A stretch of 64,000 bases of DNA from Cellulomonas chitinilytica (GTDB lineage: Bacteria; Actinomycetota; Actinomycetes; Actinomycetales; Cellulomonadaceae), in assembly GCF_016862675.1 (NCBI RefSeq), contig NZ_BONK01000021.1, positions 1 through 64,000 on the forward strand. The letters run 5' to 3'. Both the position numbers and the translations under genes were made by a program. Position 1 is the stretch's first letter; every line of letters starts with the position of its first letter. Positions 32,639-40,193 of the stretch are shown here, one piece after another. Below the pieces are notes generated by a model. That model was given only the letters and a program-made list of their open reading frames with translations. It ran no database searches and was not told the origin of the DNA.

Positions 32639-34060
32639 TCAGCTCGTCGGGAAGCTGTCCGCCGTCATGATGCGGCTCCGCACGAACTGGCCGGACTGCG
32701 ACAGCTGTGAGGTCCCGTAGTTCGAGCCCGAGCAGGTGCCCGGCTTGAAGGCGGCGCTGGACTCGTCGGCGTCGGAGTACGTCCAGTTGACGTGGCTGAT
32801 CTTCAGGGAGTCGAGCAGGTCGAGCCACGCCGTCGAGCTGGCGATGTCGACGGTGCCGCCGCCGGTCGCGCTCGTGGTGCCCCACTCGGTCACGAACAGC
32901 GGCAGCTTGCTCGCCGCGTTGCGCACCTCGTTGCGGTAGGTGTCGGTGTGCGACGCCGCGTAGAAGTGGAACGTGTACATGATGTTCGAGAACGCGATGG
33001 GGTTGGCCACGATCTCCGCCGAGCTCGACCCGTTGGAGACCCCGAGCGACGACCACCCGCGGGTGCCGACGATGACGACCGCGTCGCTGTCCGCCGCCCG
33101 CACGACGGGGATCACCTGGTTCGCGTAGGTGCGGATCTGGTCCCACGAGACGCCGTTCGGCTCGTTCGCGATCTCGTAGATGACGTTCTTCTTCGACGCG
33201 TTGCGGGTGGCGACGTTCTTGAAGAACGTCTTGGCGTTGTCGAGGTTCACGTTCGGGTCGCCGGGCGTGAGCGTGTGGAAGTCGATGATCGCGTACATGC
33301 CGCGCGCTTCCGCCTGGTCGACGAGGTCGTTGACCTTCGCCGTGAACGCGGCGGGGTTGGTCGTGTAGCCGTCCTCGTTGACGTACATGGCGATGCGCAG
33401 GACGTCGGCCTTCCAGTCGTTCGCCAGCGTGTCGAGCGAGCTGGTGTTGTAGCAGGACGGGAACCACTGGAGCCCGTGCGTGCTGACGCCGCGCAGCTGG
33501 ATCGGCTTGTTGTACTGGTTGCAGAGGTTCACGCCGCACACGTGCAGCTGGCCGTTGATGGCGAGCGGCGTCGTCCCCGTCGGGGGCGGCGGGGTGGTGG
33601 TCGTGGGCGTGGGCGTCGAGGTCTGCGTCGGGGTCGGGGTGCTCGTGGTGGACCCCGTGCACGCCGTGCCGTTGACGGTGAACTGGGTGGGCACGGCGTT
33701 GGCGCCGCTCCAGCTCCCGTTGAACCCGAAGCTCGCCGTGCCGCCCTTGCGGACGGAGGCGTTCCAGCCGGCGTCCTTGACCGACACCGTGCTGCCCGAC
33801 TGGGTCAGGGTGCCGTTCCACAGGTTCGTGACCTTCTGGCCCGACGGGAACGTCCAGCCGACGGTCCAGCCGTTGACGTCGTCCCCGAGGTTCGTGAGCA
33901 CGACGTTCGCGCCGAAGCCGTCGTTCCACTGGTTAGTCACCGTGTACTCGACCTTGCAGCCGGCAGCAGCCTGCGCCGACGTGGCGGCGATGGCGCCGAC
34001 CCCCGTCGTCGCCAGCAGGGCCGCGGACAGCAGGGCGGCCACCCTGATGCGCTTTCCCAT
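32639..34060 (-). CDS. Secreted GH5 endoglucanase with N-terminal CBM2
   Basis: The 473-residue cellulase has a signal peptide (MGKRIRVAALLSAALLATTGVGAIAATSAQA) and a CBM2 domain (about 33-135, CKVEYTVTNQWNDGFGANVVLTN to PTQFTVNGTAC). A Pro/Thr linker (STPTPTQTSTPTPT) leads to a GH5 catalytic domain (about 165-473). The catalytic acid is E300 in YEIANEPNG and the nucleophile E392 in LFVTEWGT. QLRGVSTHGLQWFP is the usual GH5 start. It should cut internal beta-1,4 bonds of cellulose. GAGGAG precedes the ATG. The CGAAACGTTTCG operator is about 180 bases upstream and a terminator follows. Confidence 0.95.
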   Translation of the reverse strand: MGKRIRVAALLSAALLATTGVGAIAATSAQAAAGCKVEYTVTNQWNDGFGANVVLTNLGDDVNGWTVGWTFPSGQKVTNLWNGTLTQSGSTVSVKDAGWNASVRKGGTASFGFNGSWSGANAVPTQFTVNGTACTGSTTSTPTPTQTSTPTPTTTTPPPPTGTTPLAINGQLHVCGVNLCNQYNKPIQLRGVSTHGLQWFPSCYNTSSLDTLANDWKADVLRIAMYVNEDGYTTNPAAFTAKVNDLVDQAEARGMYAIIDFHTLTPGDPNVNLDNAKTFFKNVATRNASKKNVIYEIANEPNGVSWDQIRTYANQVIPVVRAADSDAVVIVGTRGWSSLGVSNGSSSAEIVANPIAFSNIMYTFHFYAASHTDTYRNEVRNAASKLPLFVTEWGTTSATGGGTVDIASSTAWLDLLDSLKISHVNWTYSDADESSAAFKPGTCSGSNYGTSQLSQSGQFVRSRIMTADSFPTS

Positions 34061-34398
34061 GAAGTCTCCTCGTCCGTGGTGGTGTGCGCGGGCGGCGGGA
34101 CCCGGCTCTCCGGACGAGCAGTCGACGCGAGGCTGCGCACCTGCCTCGTGAGGGCTGCGGCGCAGGCGTCGCGTCCTGGCCAGCCGCCGTGGATGCGCGG
34201 TCCGACCGTAGTCACGGTGGGCGCGGGCGGCAGGCGCTCGAAACGTTTCGTGAAGTGGAGGCTCGGGTCGGCGCGCCGCCCCGGCTACCGGACGCCCGGG
34301 CCTGCGCCGGAAGCGACCGTCGACCGGCGGCCGTGGCGAGGCCGATCCGCCACCACCGGATGCCGGCCCGTCCCTCGCGCGCGTGCGCGGGAGCCGGC
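34061..34398. other. Intergenic promoter region of the cellulase
   Basis: These 338 bases lie between the leftward cellulase start and the end of a leftward lipoprotein gene. They hold the cellulase ribosome site, the LacI-type operator at 34239-34250 and probably the promoter. No coding frame is credible. Confidence 0.6.
34239..34250. promoter_or_regulatory. LacI-type operator of the cellulase gene
   Basis: CGAAACGTTTCG is a perfect 12-base palindrome with central CG, the form bound by LacI-family sugar repressors. It lies about 180 bases before the GH5 start. A one-mismatch copy lies before the arabinofuranosidase-like gene. No LacI gene is in the window. Confidence 0.65.
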
Positions 34399-34875
34399 TC
34401 ACGACGACTGGTGGGTCGGCTCGGGGCCCCAGTCCGGGCCGCCGTCGTAGACGAGGAGCGCCTCGTCAGGGGTCTGCTCTCCGCAGAGGCTGATCACCAG
34501 CCTCTGCCAGTCGGGCTGACCGAAGTGACCGGGGGGCTGGAACAGCATGGGGCCGTTCGGCGCGTCCACGCGGAAGTAGCCGTCGATCGCGGTCCACCGG
34601 AACTCGCCCGTGTACGGGACGACCCGGTCGGGGTCGCAGGTGCCGCCCGACCACAACGGGAAGTTCGTGAAGTACCCGGTGCCTCCGACGTCGAACTCCG
34701 CCGTGGACGCACCGTCGGGTCGCGACTCCCACACCCCCGGCAGCGTCACGGCGGGTTCGTCGTCGCCGGAGCCGCAACCACCGAGCAGCGCGGCGCCGAC
34801 GGCCACGGCGAGCAGGGCACCGGCGAGCCGAGGTGGCGCTCCCACCGACCTGCGGGCACGGCGAAGCAGATGCAC
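34399..34875 (-). CDS. Small lipoprotein of unknown function
   Basis: The 158-residue protein starts at GTG 34875 after a GGGGG-rich ribosome site. Residues 1-35 are a lipoprotein signal with lipobox LLGGC (VAVGAALLGGCGSGDDEP). The mature part is short and aromatic-rich (GVWESRPDGASTAEFDVGGTGYFTNFPLWSGG, GEFRWTAIDGYFRVDAPNGPMLFQPPGHFG). This looks like the small immunity- or lipocalin-like lipoproteins found widely in Streptomyces and Cellulomonas. Function is unknown. Confidence 0.72.
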   Translation of the reverse strand: MHLLRRARRSVGAPPRLAGALLAVAVGAALLGGCGSGDDEPAVTLPGVWESRPDGASTAEFDVGGTGYFTNFPLWSGGTCDPDRVVPYTGEFRWTAIDGYFRVDAPNGPMLFQPPGHFGQPDWQRLVISLCGEQTPDEALLVYDGGPDWGPEPTHQSS

Positions 34876-35166
34876 GAGGCGCCCCCCTGCGGCTCGATGG
34901 CCTCGGTGAACACCTCGGCTCGGACGACGCTGCGATCCAACCAGGGCCTCGAGGTCCGCCGCGCGGTCGTGCGCGAGGCCTCCACGCGGCGGACACGTAC
35001 CGGACCGATGGGGCGCGCCGCGACGAGGTGAGCCGCCGCCAACCCCACGGTCCGTGCTCCTGCCAGCCCGACCACGGGCTCGGGTGCTGGCCGGATTCCG
35101 CGGCGGTCCGCGCCACCCGAGGATCGACATCGCAGGTCTCCCACCCCCCACCACAGAGGATCCGCC

Positions 35167-36081
35167 ATGCTCCGCACCACCTCCGACCGCCGTCCCGCCC
35201 ACCGGGCCGTCGCGGCTCTCGCCCTGCTGGCCGTGACGGCCGGCGTCCTCTCGGCGTGCCGCGACGCCGACTCGGCGCCTCGGGCGACCGGCGAGCCGAG
35301 CGGGTCGAGCGGGTCGAGCGGGTCGACGCTGCACATGGTCGAGAACGGCGACCACCGGCTGGCCTTCTACGTCACGCCGGGCCACGGCCCGACCATCGTG
35401 CTGGACTCGGGCGGCGGCGAGGACGCGTCGTACTGGGCGGACCTCGTGCCTCAGCTGCACGCGTCGACCGGCGCCACGGTCATCACCTACGACAGGGCCG
35501 GTCTCGGCAGGAGCGACGTGGTCCCCGGTCCGTGGGACGTCGCGAGCGCCGTCAGCGACCTCGAGACGGGGCTCCAGCAGCTCGGCGTCTCGCAGGACGT
35601 GACCCTCGTGTCCCACTCCCAGGCCGGCGAGATCGCCACCTGGTTCGCCGGCAGCCACCCGACGATGCTCGCCGGTGCGGTCCTCGTCGACGCGAACCTG
35701 CCCCCGTTCTTCACGGAGGAGGAGGTCGCCCGCCTCGCCGCCGCCACGCAGCCCGAGGTCGACGCGGCGAAGGAGGACCCGGACGACCCGCGGAACCGCC
35801 AGCTCATCGCCACCGCGGAGAGCTTCGTCGAGACGAGCACGGCGTTCCACGCGCTCGCGTGGCCGGACACGGTCCCGGCCACGGTCGTCGTCTCGGAGAG
35901 GACCCCGTTCGAGGGCTCCCCGGAGGACGCCCAGCGCTGGCGGGACGCCGCCGCGTCGTTCGTCGAGGCCGGGCCGCACCGCAGGCTCGTCACGGCCACG
36001 GGCAGCTCGCACGACGTCCCGAAGGACCGCCCCGAGCTGGTGCTCGAGGAGATCGAGAACGTCGTCGCCGGACGGCTCTGA
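35167..36081 (+). CDS. Secreted/lipid-anchored alpha/beta-hydrolase
   Basis: The 304-residue protein has a lipoprotein signal (LAVTAGVLSACRDADSA, lipobox LSAC), a short Ser/Gly linker with three GSS repeats, and an alpha/beta-hydrolase fold. It shows GHGPTIVLDSGGGEDASYW, TYDRAGLGRSD, the nucleophile motif SHSQAG, VLVDANLPP and a late His in GSSHDV. It could cleave esters or lactones at the cell surface; the substrate is unknown. The ATG follows AGAGGA. A hairpin follows its stop. Confidence 0.85.
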   Translation: MLRTTSDRRPAHRAVAALALLAVTAGVLSACRDADSAPRATGEPSGSSGSSGSTLHMVENGDHRLAFYVTPGHGPTIVLDSGGGEDASYWADLVPQLHASTGATVITYDRAGLGRSDVVPGPWDVASAVSDLETGLQQLGVSQDVTLVSHSQAGEIATWFAGSHPTMLAGAVLVDANLPPFFTEEEVARLAAATQPEVDAAKEDPDDPRNRQLIATAESFVETSTAFHALAWPDTVPATVVVSERTPFEGSPEDAQRWRDAAASFVEAGPHRRLVTATGSSHDVPKDRPELVLEEIENVVAGRL

Positions 36082-36091
36082 GCCGGCTCCT

Positions 36092-36128
36092 CGGCCGGTG
36101 CCCTGAGCACGGGGCAGGGCGCCGGCCG
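36092..36128. terminator. Hairpin between convergent genes
   Basis: CGGCCGGTGCCCTG pairs with CAGGGCGCCGGCCG through one G-U wobble, loop nine bases, lying between the hydrolase and PaiB-like stops. It probably acts in both directions. Confidence 0.75.
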
Positions 36129-36135
36129 GCCCAGG

Positions 36136-36750
36136 TCAGCTCTCGCCGAGCTCGCGGGGGCGGCGCATCGCGGCCGCGAGGTCCGGGTTCGTCGTCCCGA
36201 GCTCGTCGACGATCCGCTGCTGGACGTGCGCGGGCTTGTTCTGGCTCAGCTTGGCCCGCGCGTCGAACCTGTCGACGCGCATCCGGAGCCCGACGGTCCC
36301 CCGGGCGATGCGTCGGGTGCCGGCCTCGTCCTCGGACAGGTGCCGGGCACCGGGTCGGTCGCCCTCGAAGTGGTCGGTGAGCCGCGACAGGATCGCGTAG
36401 TTCTCCTCGTCGCCCAGGATCTGCGGGGTGCCGTACAGATGGGCGGTCACGTGGTTCCACGTGGGCACGAGGTCGCCGGGCTCGTACCAGCTCGACGAGA
36501 CGTAGTCGTGCGGCCCCTGCACGATGACGAGCAACTCGTGGCGGCCGAGCTCGTGCAGCTCGTCGTCGGGGCGCCCGAAGTGGCTCAGGAGGACGATCCC
36601 GTCACCGCCGGTCTCGTCGAGCAGCACGGGGTAGTGGGAGGCGACGAGCCCGTTGCTCGTCGCGGAGACGAACGTCGCCCACGGGTGGGCGCGGACCAGC
36701 GCCTTGACCTCGGCCGGGTCGGTCATGAGGTAGCGGGGTGTGTGCCGCAT
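36136..36750 (-). CDS. PaiB-family FMN-binding protein
   Basis: The 204-residue protein matches PaiB/FMN-binding negative regulators: YLMTDPAEVKALVRAHPWATFVSATSNGLVASHYPVLLDE, GRHELLVIVQGPHDYVSSSWYEPGDLVPTWNHVTAHLYGTPQIL, and SQNKPAHVQQRIVDEL. In Bacillus PaiB affects protease and sporulation genes, but it is a split-barrel flavin-binding protein, and its role elsewhere is unclear. GGAG lies six bases before the ATG. It diverges from a DinB gene. Confidence 0.9.
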   Translation of the reverse strand: MRHTPRYLMTDPAEVKALVRAHPWATFVSATSNGLVASHYPVLLDETGGDGIVLLSHFGRPDDELHELGRHELLVIVQGPHDYVSSSWYEPGDLVPTWNHVTAHLYGTPQILGDEENYAILSRLTDHFEGDRPGARHLSEDEAGTRRIARGTVGLRMRVDRFDARAKLSQNKPAHVQQRIVDELGTTNPDLAAAMRRPRELGES

Positions 36751-36816
36751 CGACGGCTCCTTCGGGGTCGGCGCAGGTTCCATCGTGAGCCACGTGCTCG
36801 CTGGGAGGCTGGGGCC

Positions 36817-37404
36817 ATGATCGACGACTTCGCCAAGGAGTACCTGCACGGCGACCTCCGGTGGACCCGGGCGTCGCTCCTCGGCACGCTCGACGGGCTC
36901 TCCGAGCACGACGTCCGCCGCCCGCTGACGGAGACCGGCACGAACCTGCTCGGGCTCGTCAAGCACCTCGCCCTCACCGAGGCGCGCTACTTCGGCGAGA
37001 TCTTCGGCCGGCCGTTCCCCGACCCGGTCCCCCGGTGGGACGACTTCGCCGCGAACCGGGCCCACCTGTGGGTCGCCGAGCACGAGACCCGGGCCGAGAT
37101 CCTCGACCGGTACGACCAGGCGTGCCGCCACGCCGACGCGACCATCGACGCCCTGCCGGTCGACACCCCGGGCCACGTGCCCTGGTGGCCGCAGCCCGAC
37201 GTGCTGCTCTTCAACGTGATGGTGCACGTCCTGACCGAGACGAGCCGTCACGCCGGCCATGCCGACATCCTGCGCGAGGGGCTCGACGGCGCCGTGAGCA
37301 CCGGCCCGGGGTCGGCGTCGCCCGTCGACGAGGCGATCACGGCCGAGCGGGCGCGGCACCGGGCGCGGATCGAGGCCGCTGCCCGGCGCCACCGACCCGT
37401 CTGA
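36817..37404 (+). CDS. DinB-family (DUF664) protein
   Basis: The 195-residue protein is a DinB-like four-helix bundle: TRASLLGTLDGLSEHDVRRPLTETGTNLLGLVKHLALTEARYFGEIFGR, VMVHVLTETSRHAGHADILREGLDG. The H-x45-H-x3-H metal ligand pattern is kept (H in VKHLAL, H in SRHAGHAD). Some members are mycothiol- or bacillithiol-dependent enzymes, so this may be one in an actinobacterium (inference). A GGGAGG-like site precedes the ATG. Confidence 0.85.
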   Translation: MIDDFAKEYLHGDLRWTRASLLGTLDGLSEHDVRRPLTETGTNLLGLVKHLALTEARYFGEIFGRPFPDPVPRWDDFAANRAHLWVAEHETRAEILDRYDQACRHADATIDALPVDTPGHVPWWPQPDVLLFNVMVHVLTETSRHAGHADILREGLDGAVSTGPGSASPVDEAITAERARHRARIEAAARRHRPV

Positions 37405-37476
37405 CGTGCGCGGGAGCCTGCGGCCCGCGTCGCGGCGCTCTGGCGCCACGTACGCCGACCGGTCGATGATGGCCCG

Positions 37477-38016
37477 GTGCCTGCGTCCGTCGTGTCCGTC
37501 CACCGCAACGCCGAGCATGCGTTCAGCAAGCCCGCTGCCGGGTCGATCCTGCTGATCGAGGGCATCGGCGTGGACGGCGACGCGCACGCCGGCACGACCG
37601 TGCAGCACCGTTCGCGCGTCGCCCAGGACCCGTCGACGCCGAACCTGCGCCAGGTCCACCTCATCCACGAGGAGCTCTTGGACCAGCTCGCGACGGCCGG
37701 GTACACGGTGCGTCCTGGCGACCTCGGGGAGAACATCACGACGCGCGGCGTGGAGCTGCTGGACCTGCCGGTGGGCACCCGGTTGACCATCGGCGACGCC
37801 GTGGTGACCGTGACCGGCCTGCGGAACCCGTGCCAGCAGATCAACGACCACCAGGCCGGCCTGCTCAAGCAGGTGCTCCGGCCGCGCGCGGACGGTTCGG
37901 TCGAGCGGCTGGCCGGGGTCATGGGGATCGTCTCCCGCGGTGGCACGGTGCAGTCCGGTGACACGATCGAGGTCCGTCTGCCGCCCGGGCCGCACCTTCC
38001 TCTGACGAGGGTCTGA
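37477..38016 (+). CDS. MOSC-domain protein
   Basis: The 179-residue protein is a stand-alone MOSC domain: GIGVDGDAHAGTTVQHRSRV, DLGENITTRGVELLDLPVGTRLTIGDAVVTVTGLRNPCQQI, with the conserved Cys in NPCQQI. MOSC proteins handle sulfur for molybdenum cofactor or act as metal-sulfur carriers (YiiM group). A role in reducing N-hydroxylated compounds is possible. The start GTG 37477 has a weak leader. It follows the DinB gene by 72 bases. Confidence 0.9.
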   Translation: MPASVVSVHRNAEHAFSKPAAGSILLIEGIGVDGDAHAGTTVQHRSRVAQDPSTPNLRQVHLIHEELLDQLATAGYTVRPGDLGENITTRGVELLDLPVGTRLTIGDAVVTVTGLRNPCQQINDHQAGLLKQVLRPRADGSVERLAGVMGIVSRGGTVQSGDTIEVRLPPGPHLPLTRV

Positions 38017-38047
38017 GGCCCGGGCTGCTCCCTCCACGCCCGCCTGA

Positions 38048-38833
38048 TCAGCCCTCGGCGACGACGAGCCGCAGCGCCCCTGCACGCTCGGGCTGCGTGC
38101 GCAGGTGCCCGTGCCGCGCGTCCCACGCCCCGCCGGCCAGGTCGTCCGCGAGCCGGTCGAGCCCGCGATGCACCGCGCCCGGGTCGGCCATGGCGAGCCC
38201 GGACGTCGCGGCGCGGACCTCCGGGCGGAGGAAGGCCTCGGGCTTGCCGTAGAACGCCTCACCGAACCCGTCGGTGCAGTCCCACGGCACCGGCACCACG
38301 TCGACGCGGACGGTGCGGCTGCCCGCCGTGAGCGCGCCCACGACCCGGTCGATCGCCGGGAACCGGGACAGCTCGGCGGCGAAGACCTCGGGAACGTACT
38401 CGGCCAGCCAGAAGTCCTGGAGCGCCACGGCGTCGAAGGTGAGCACGACGACCGGTCCGCGGCTCACCCGGCGCATCTCGCGCAGGCCCTGCTCGACGTC
38501 GCTCCACTGGTGCACGGTCACGGACGCCATGGTCGCGTCGAAGGTGTCGTCGTCGAACGGCAGGTGCTCCGCCGTCCCGTCGAGGGCCGGCGCCGCCCCG
38601 GCGGGGCGCTGGGCACGCATCGCCGCCGACGGCTCGACGGCCAGCACGTACCGGTCGTCGGGCTCGTAGGACCCCGCCCCGGCACCGACGTTGAGGACCG
38701 TCCGGCTGGCGCCGAGCGCCGCGTGCACCCGGGCCGCGATCCGTGGGTCCGGCCGCCGGACGACGGCGTAGCCGCCGCCGTGCTGCTCGTAGTCGAAGTC
38801 GCCTGCTGGACGTGCACGGTTCGCCACGCGCAC
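38048..38833 (-). CDS. SAM-dependent methyltransferase
   Basis: The 261-residue enzyme has motif I VLNVGAGAGSYEP, the VLAVEPSAAM acidic loop, LPFDDDTFDATMASVTVHQW and EMRRVSRGPVVVLTFD. The C-terminal cap region (WLAEYVPEVFAAELSRFP, CTDGFGEAFYGKPEAFL) marks a methyltransferase group common in actinobacteria whose substrate is unknown. The start at GTG 38833 or ATG 38827 is not settled. It faces the MOSC gene. Confidence 0.85.
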   Translation of the reverse strand: MRVANRARPAGDFDYEQHGGGYAVVRRPDPRIAARVHAALGASRTVLNVGAGAGSYEPDDRYVLAVEPSAAMRAQRPAGAAPALDGTAEHLPFDDDTFDATMASVTVHQWSDVEQGLREMRRVSRGPVVVLTFDAVALQDFWLAEYVPEVFAAELSRFPAIDRVVGALTAGSRTVRVDVVPVPWDCTDGFGEAFYGKPEAFLRPEVRAATSGLAMADPGAVHRGLDRLADDLAGGAWDARHGHLRTQPERAGALRLVVAEG

Positions 38834-38894
38834 AGGGAACCACGCGCCTCGCCGGCCGCGGCGGGTGCGTCCACCGGGCGTCGCGCGACGCTGT

Positions 38895-39536
38895 TCAGGC
38901 CGCCAGGTGGAACGTGCTCGCGAAGCGCTCGAGGAGCGCGCCCGGACCCCGCAGCACCTCGACCACGCCGGTCGCGATCGCGCGGTCGGGTGCGAGCTCG
39001 CCGGAGATGAGCCGGTGGATGTCCGGGCCGGCGGCGAAGGCGAGGTCGGCGGGTCCGTCGCCCCGGGTCACGTCGAGGGTGGGGCCGTCGACCCGGACGA
39101 GCAGGTCGGCGGGGCCGAGCCGTGCCCCATAGACGGTCGCCGGCAGGTGCAGCGCGACGTGCGGCCGGAAGGCCGTCCGCAGGGCCATCGTCATCGAGTC
39201 GGGCGTGATGATCTGCTCCTCGCGCGGGTCGCCCATCGCCTTGAAGCCCCAGGCGCCGAGCGCGAGCACGACGGGTTCGAGCTCGCGTCCGTACGGCGTC
39301 AGCTCGTAGACGATGACGCGCGAGCGTGGCGCCCGGCGGATGATGCCGGCGTCCTGGAGCTCCTTGAGCCGTGCGGCCAGGATGTTGCTCGGGATGCGGG
39401 GGAGCCCGGCGGCGAGCTCGCCGTAGCGGCGCGGCCCGACGAGCAGGTCGCGGACGATGAGCAGCGCCCAGCGCTCGCCCACGAGCTCGAGGGCCCGTGT
39501 GACGCCGCAGTACTGCCCGTAGTCGCGTGCGGCCAT
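38895..39536 (-). CDS. HxlR-family winged-helix regulator with SCP2-like tail
   Basis: The 213-residue protein has an HxlR domain in the first 100 residues: YGQYCGVTRALELVGERWALLIVRDLLVGPRRYGELAAGLPRIPSNILAARLKELQDAGIIRR, with the conserved C10 before the first helix (YCGVTRAL). The C-terminal half (about 115-213) is a sterol-carrier-like domain. Such regulators respond to reactive aldehydes or quinones. It lies five bases after the VOC gene and likely regulates that unit. Confidence 0.9.
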   Translation of the reverse strand: MAARDYGQYCGVTRALELVGERWALLIVRDLLVGPRRYGELAAGLPRIPSNILAARLKELQDAGIIRRAPRSRVIVYELTPYGRELEPVVLALGAWGFKAMGDPREEQIITPDSMTMALRTAFRPHVALHLPATVYGARLGPADLLVRVDGPTLDVTRGDGPADLAFAAGPDIHRLISGELAPDRAIATGVVEVLRGPGALLERFASTFHLAA

Positions 39537-39541
39537 CGACC

Positions 39542-39976
39542 TCAGGCCTGCTGGCTCGCGAAGGCCTCGGGGCCCTGCTCGGCGGCGGCCGGGTCCATCC
39601 AGCCGAACTCGAGGATGTTCCCGTCGGGGTCGGTGAGCCCGCGCTGGTACATGAAGCCGTAGTCCGAGGCGGGCCGCGGCTCGGAGCCACCGGCGGCGAG
39701 GCCCGCGGCGGCGGCCGCGTCGACGGCGTCGCGGCTCTCGACGAAGACCGCGGTCGACACCGACGGGTTCACCGCGGGGTCGCCGAGCGGGAGGTCGGTG
39801 AACGTCTGGAAGTAGTCGCGCGTGAGCAGCATGAGGGCGCTGTGGTCCTGCTCGATGACCACGCAGGCCGCGTTGTGGTCCGTGAACATCGGGTTGATGG
39901 TGAATCCGAGGGCCGTGTAGAACGCCTTCGCGCGTTCCAGGTCGGTCACCGGCAGGTTGACGAACAGCGCGGACAT
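39542..39976 (-). CDS. VOC-superfamily (glyoxalase-like) protein
   Basis: The 144-residue protein is a one-domain VOC fold: FVNLPVTDLERAKAFYTALGFTINPMFTDHNAACVVIEQDHSALMLLTRDYFQTF and DPDGNILEFGWMDPAAA. Metal-type residues are only partly kept, so it may be a lactoylglutathione-lyase-like or a binding protein. GGGAGA precedes the ATG. It leads a two-gene unit with the HxlR regulator, which fits an aldehyde/quinone detoxification role (inference). Confidence 0.87.
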   Translation of the reverse strand: MSALFVNLPVTDLERAKAFYTALGFTINPMFTDHNAACVVIEQDHSALMLLTRDYFQTFTDLPLGDPAVNPSVSTAVFVESRDAVDAAAAAGLAAGGSEPRPASDYGFMYQRGLTDPDGNILEFGWMDPAAAEQGPEAFASQQA

Positions 39977-40021
39977 GGCGGTCTCCCTCGGACTGTGCGG
40001 GCAGGTGGACGTGATGCCACG

Positions 40022-40036
40022 CTTGCAAAAAACAAG
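40022..40036. promoter_or_regulatory. CTTG-N7-CAAG candidate HxlR operator
   Basis: CTTGCAAAAAACAAG lies 46-60 bases before the VOC start and is the only A-tract in the region. Its dyad symmetry and A-rich spacer suit a winged-helix regulator, here the HxlR protein downstream. Confidence 0.4.
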
Positions 40037-40193
40037 TACCGCGTCAAGGGGTGGCGGCGCGGAGTGTGACCGATCTGTGACCTGTTCGCCTGTCCGGGTT
40101 CGCCCTGACCTGTACCTTTCCTGCTGACTGCTGGTCCCGGCGTCGTGCGGCATCCCGGGCACCGCACCACCCTCGACCCGCAAAGGCGGCCCC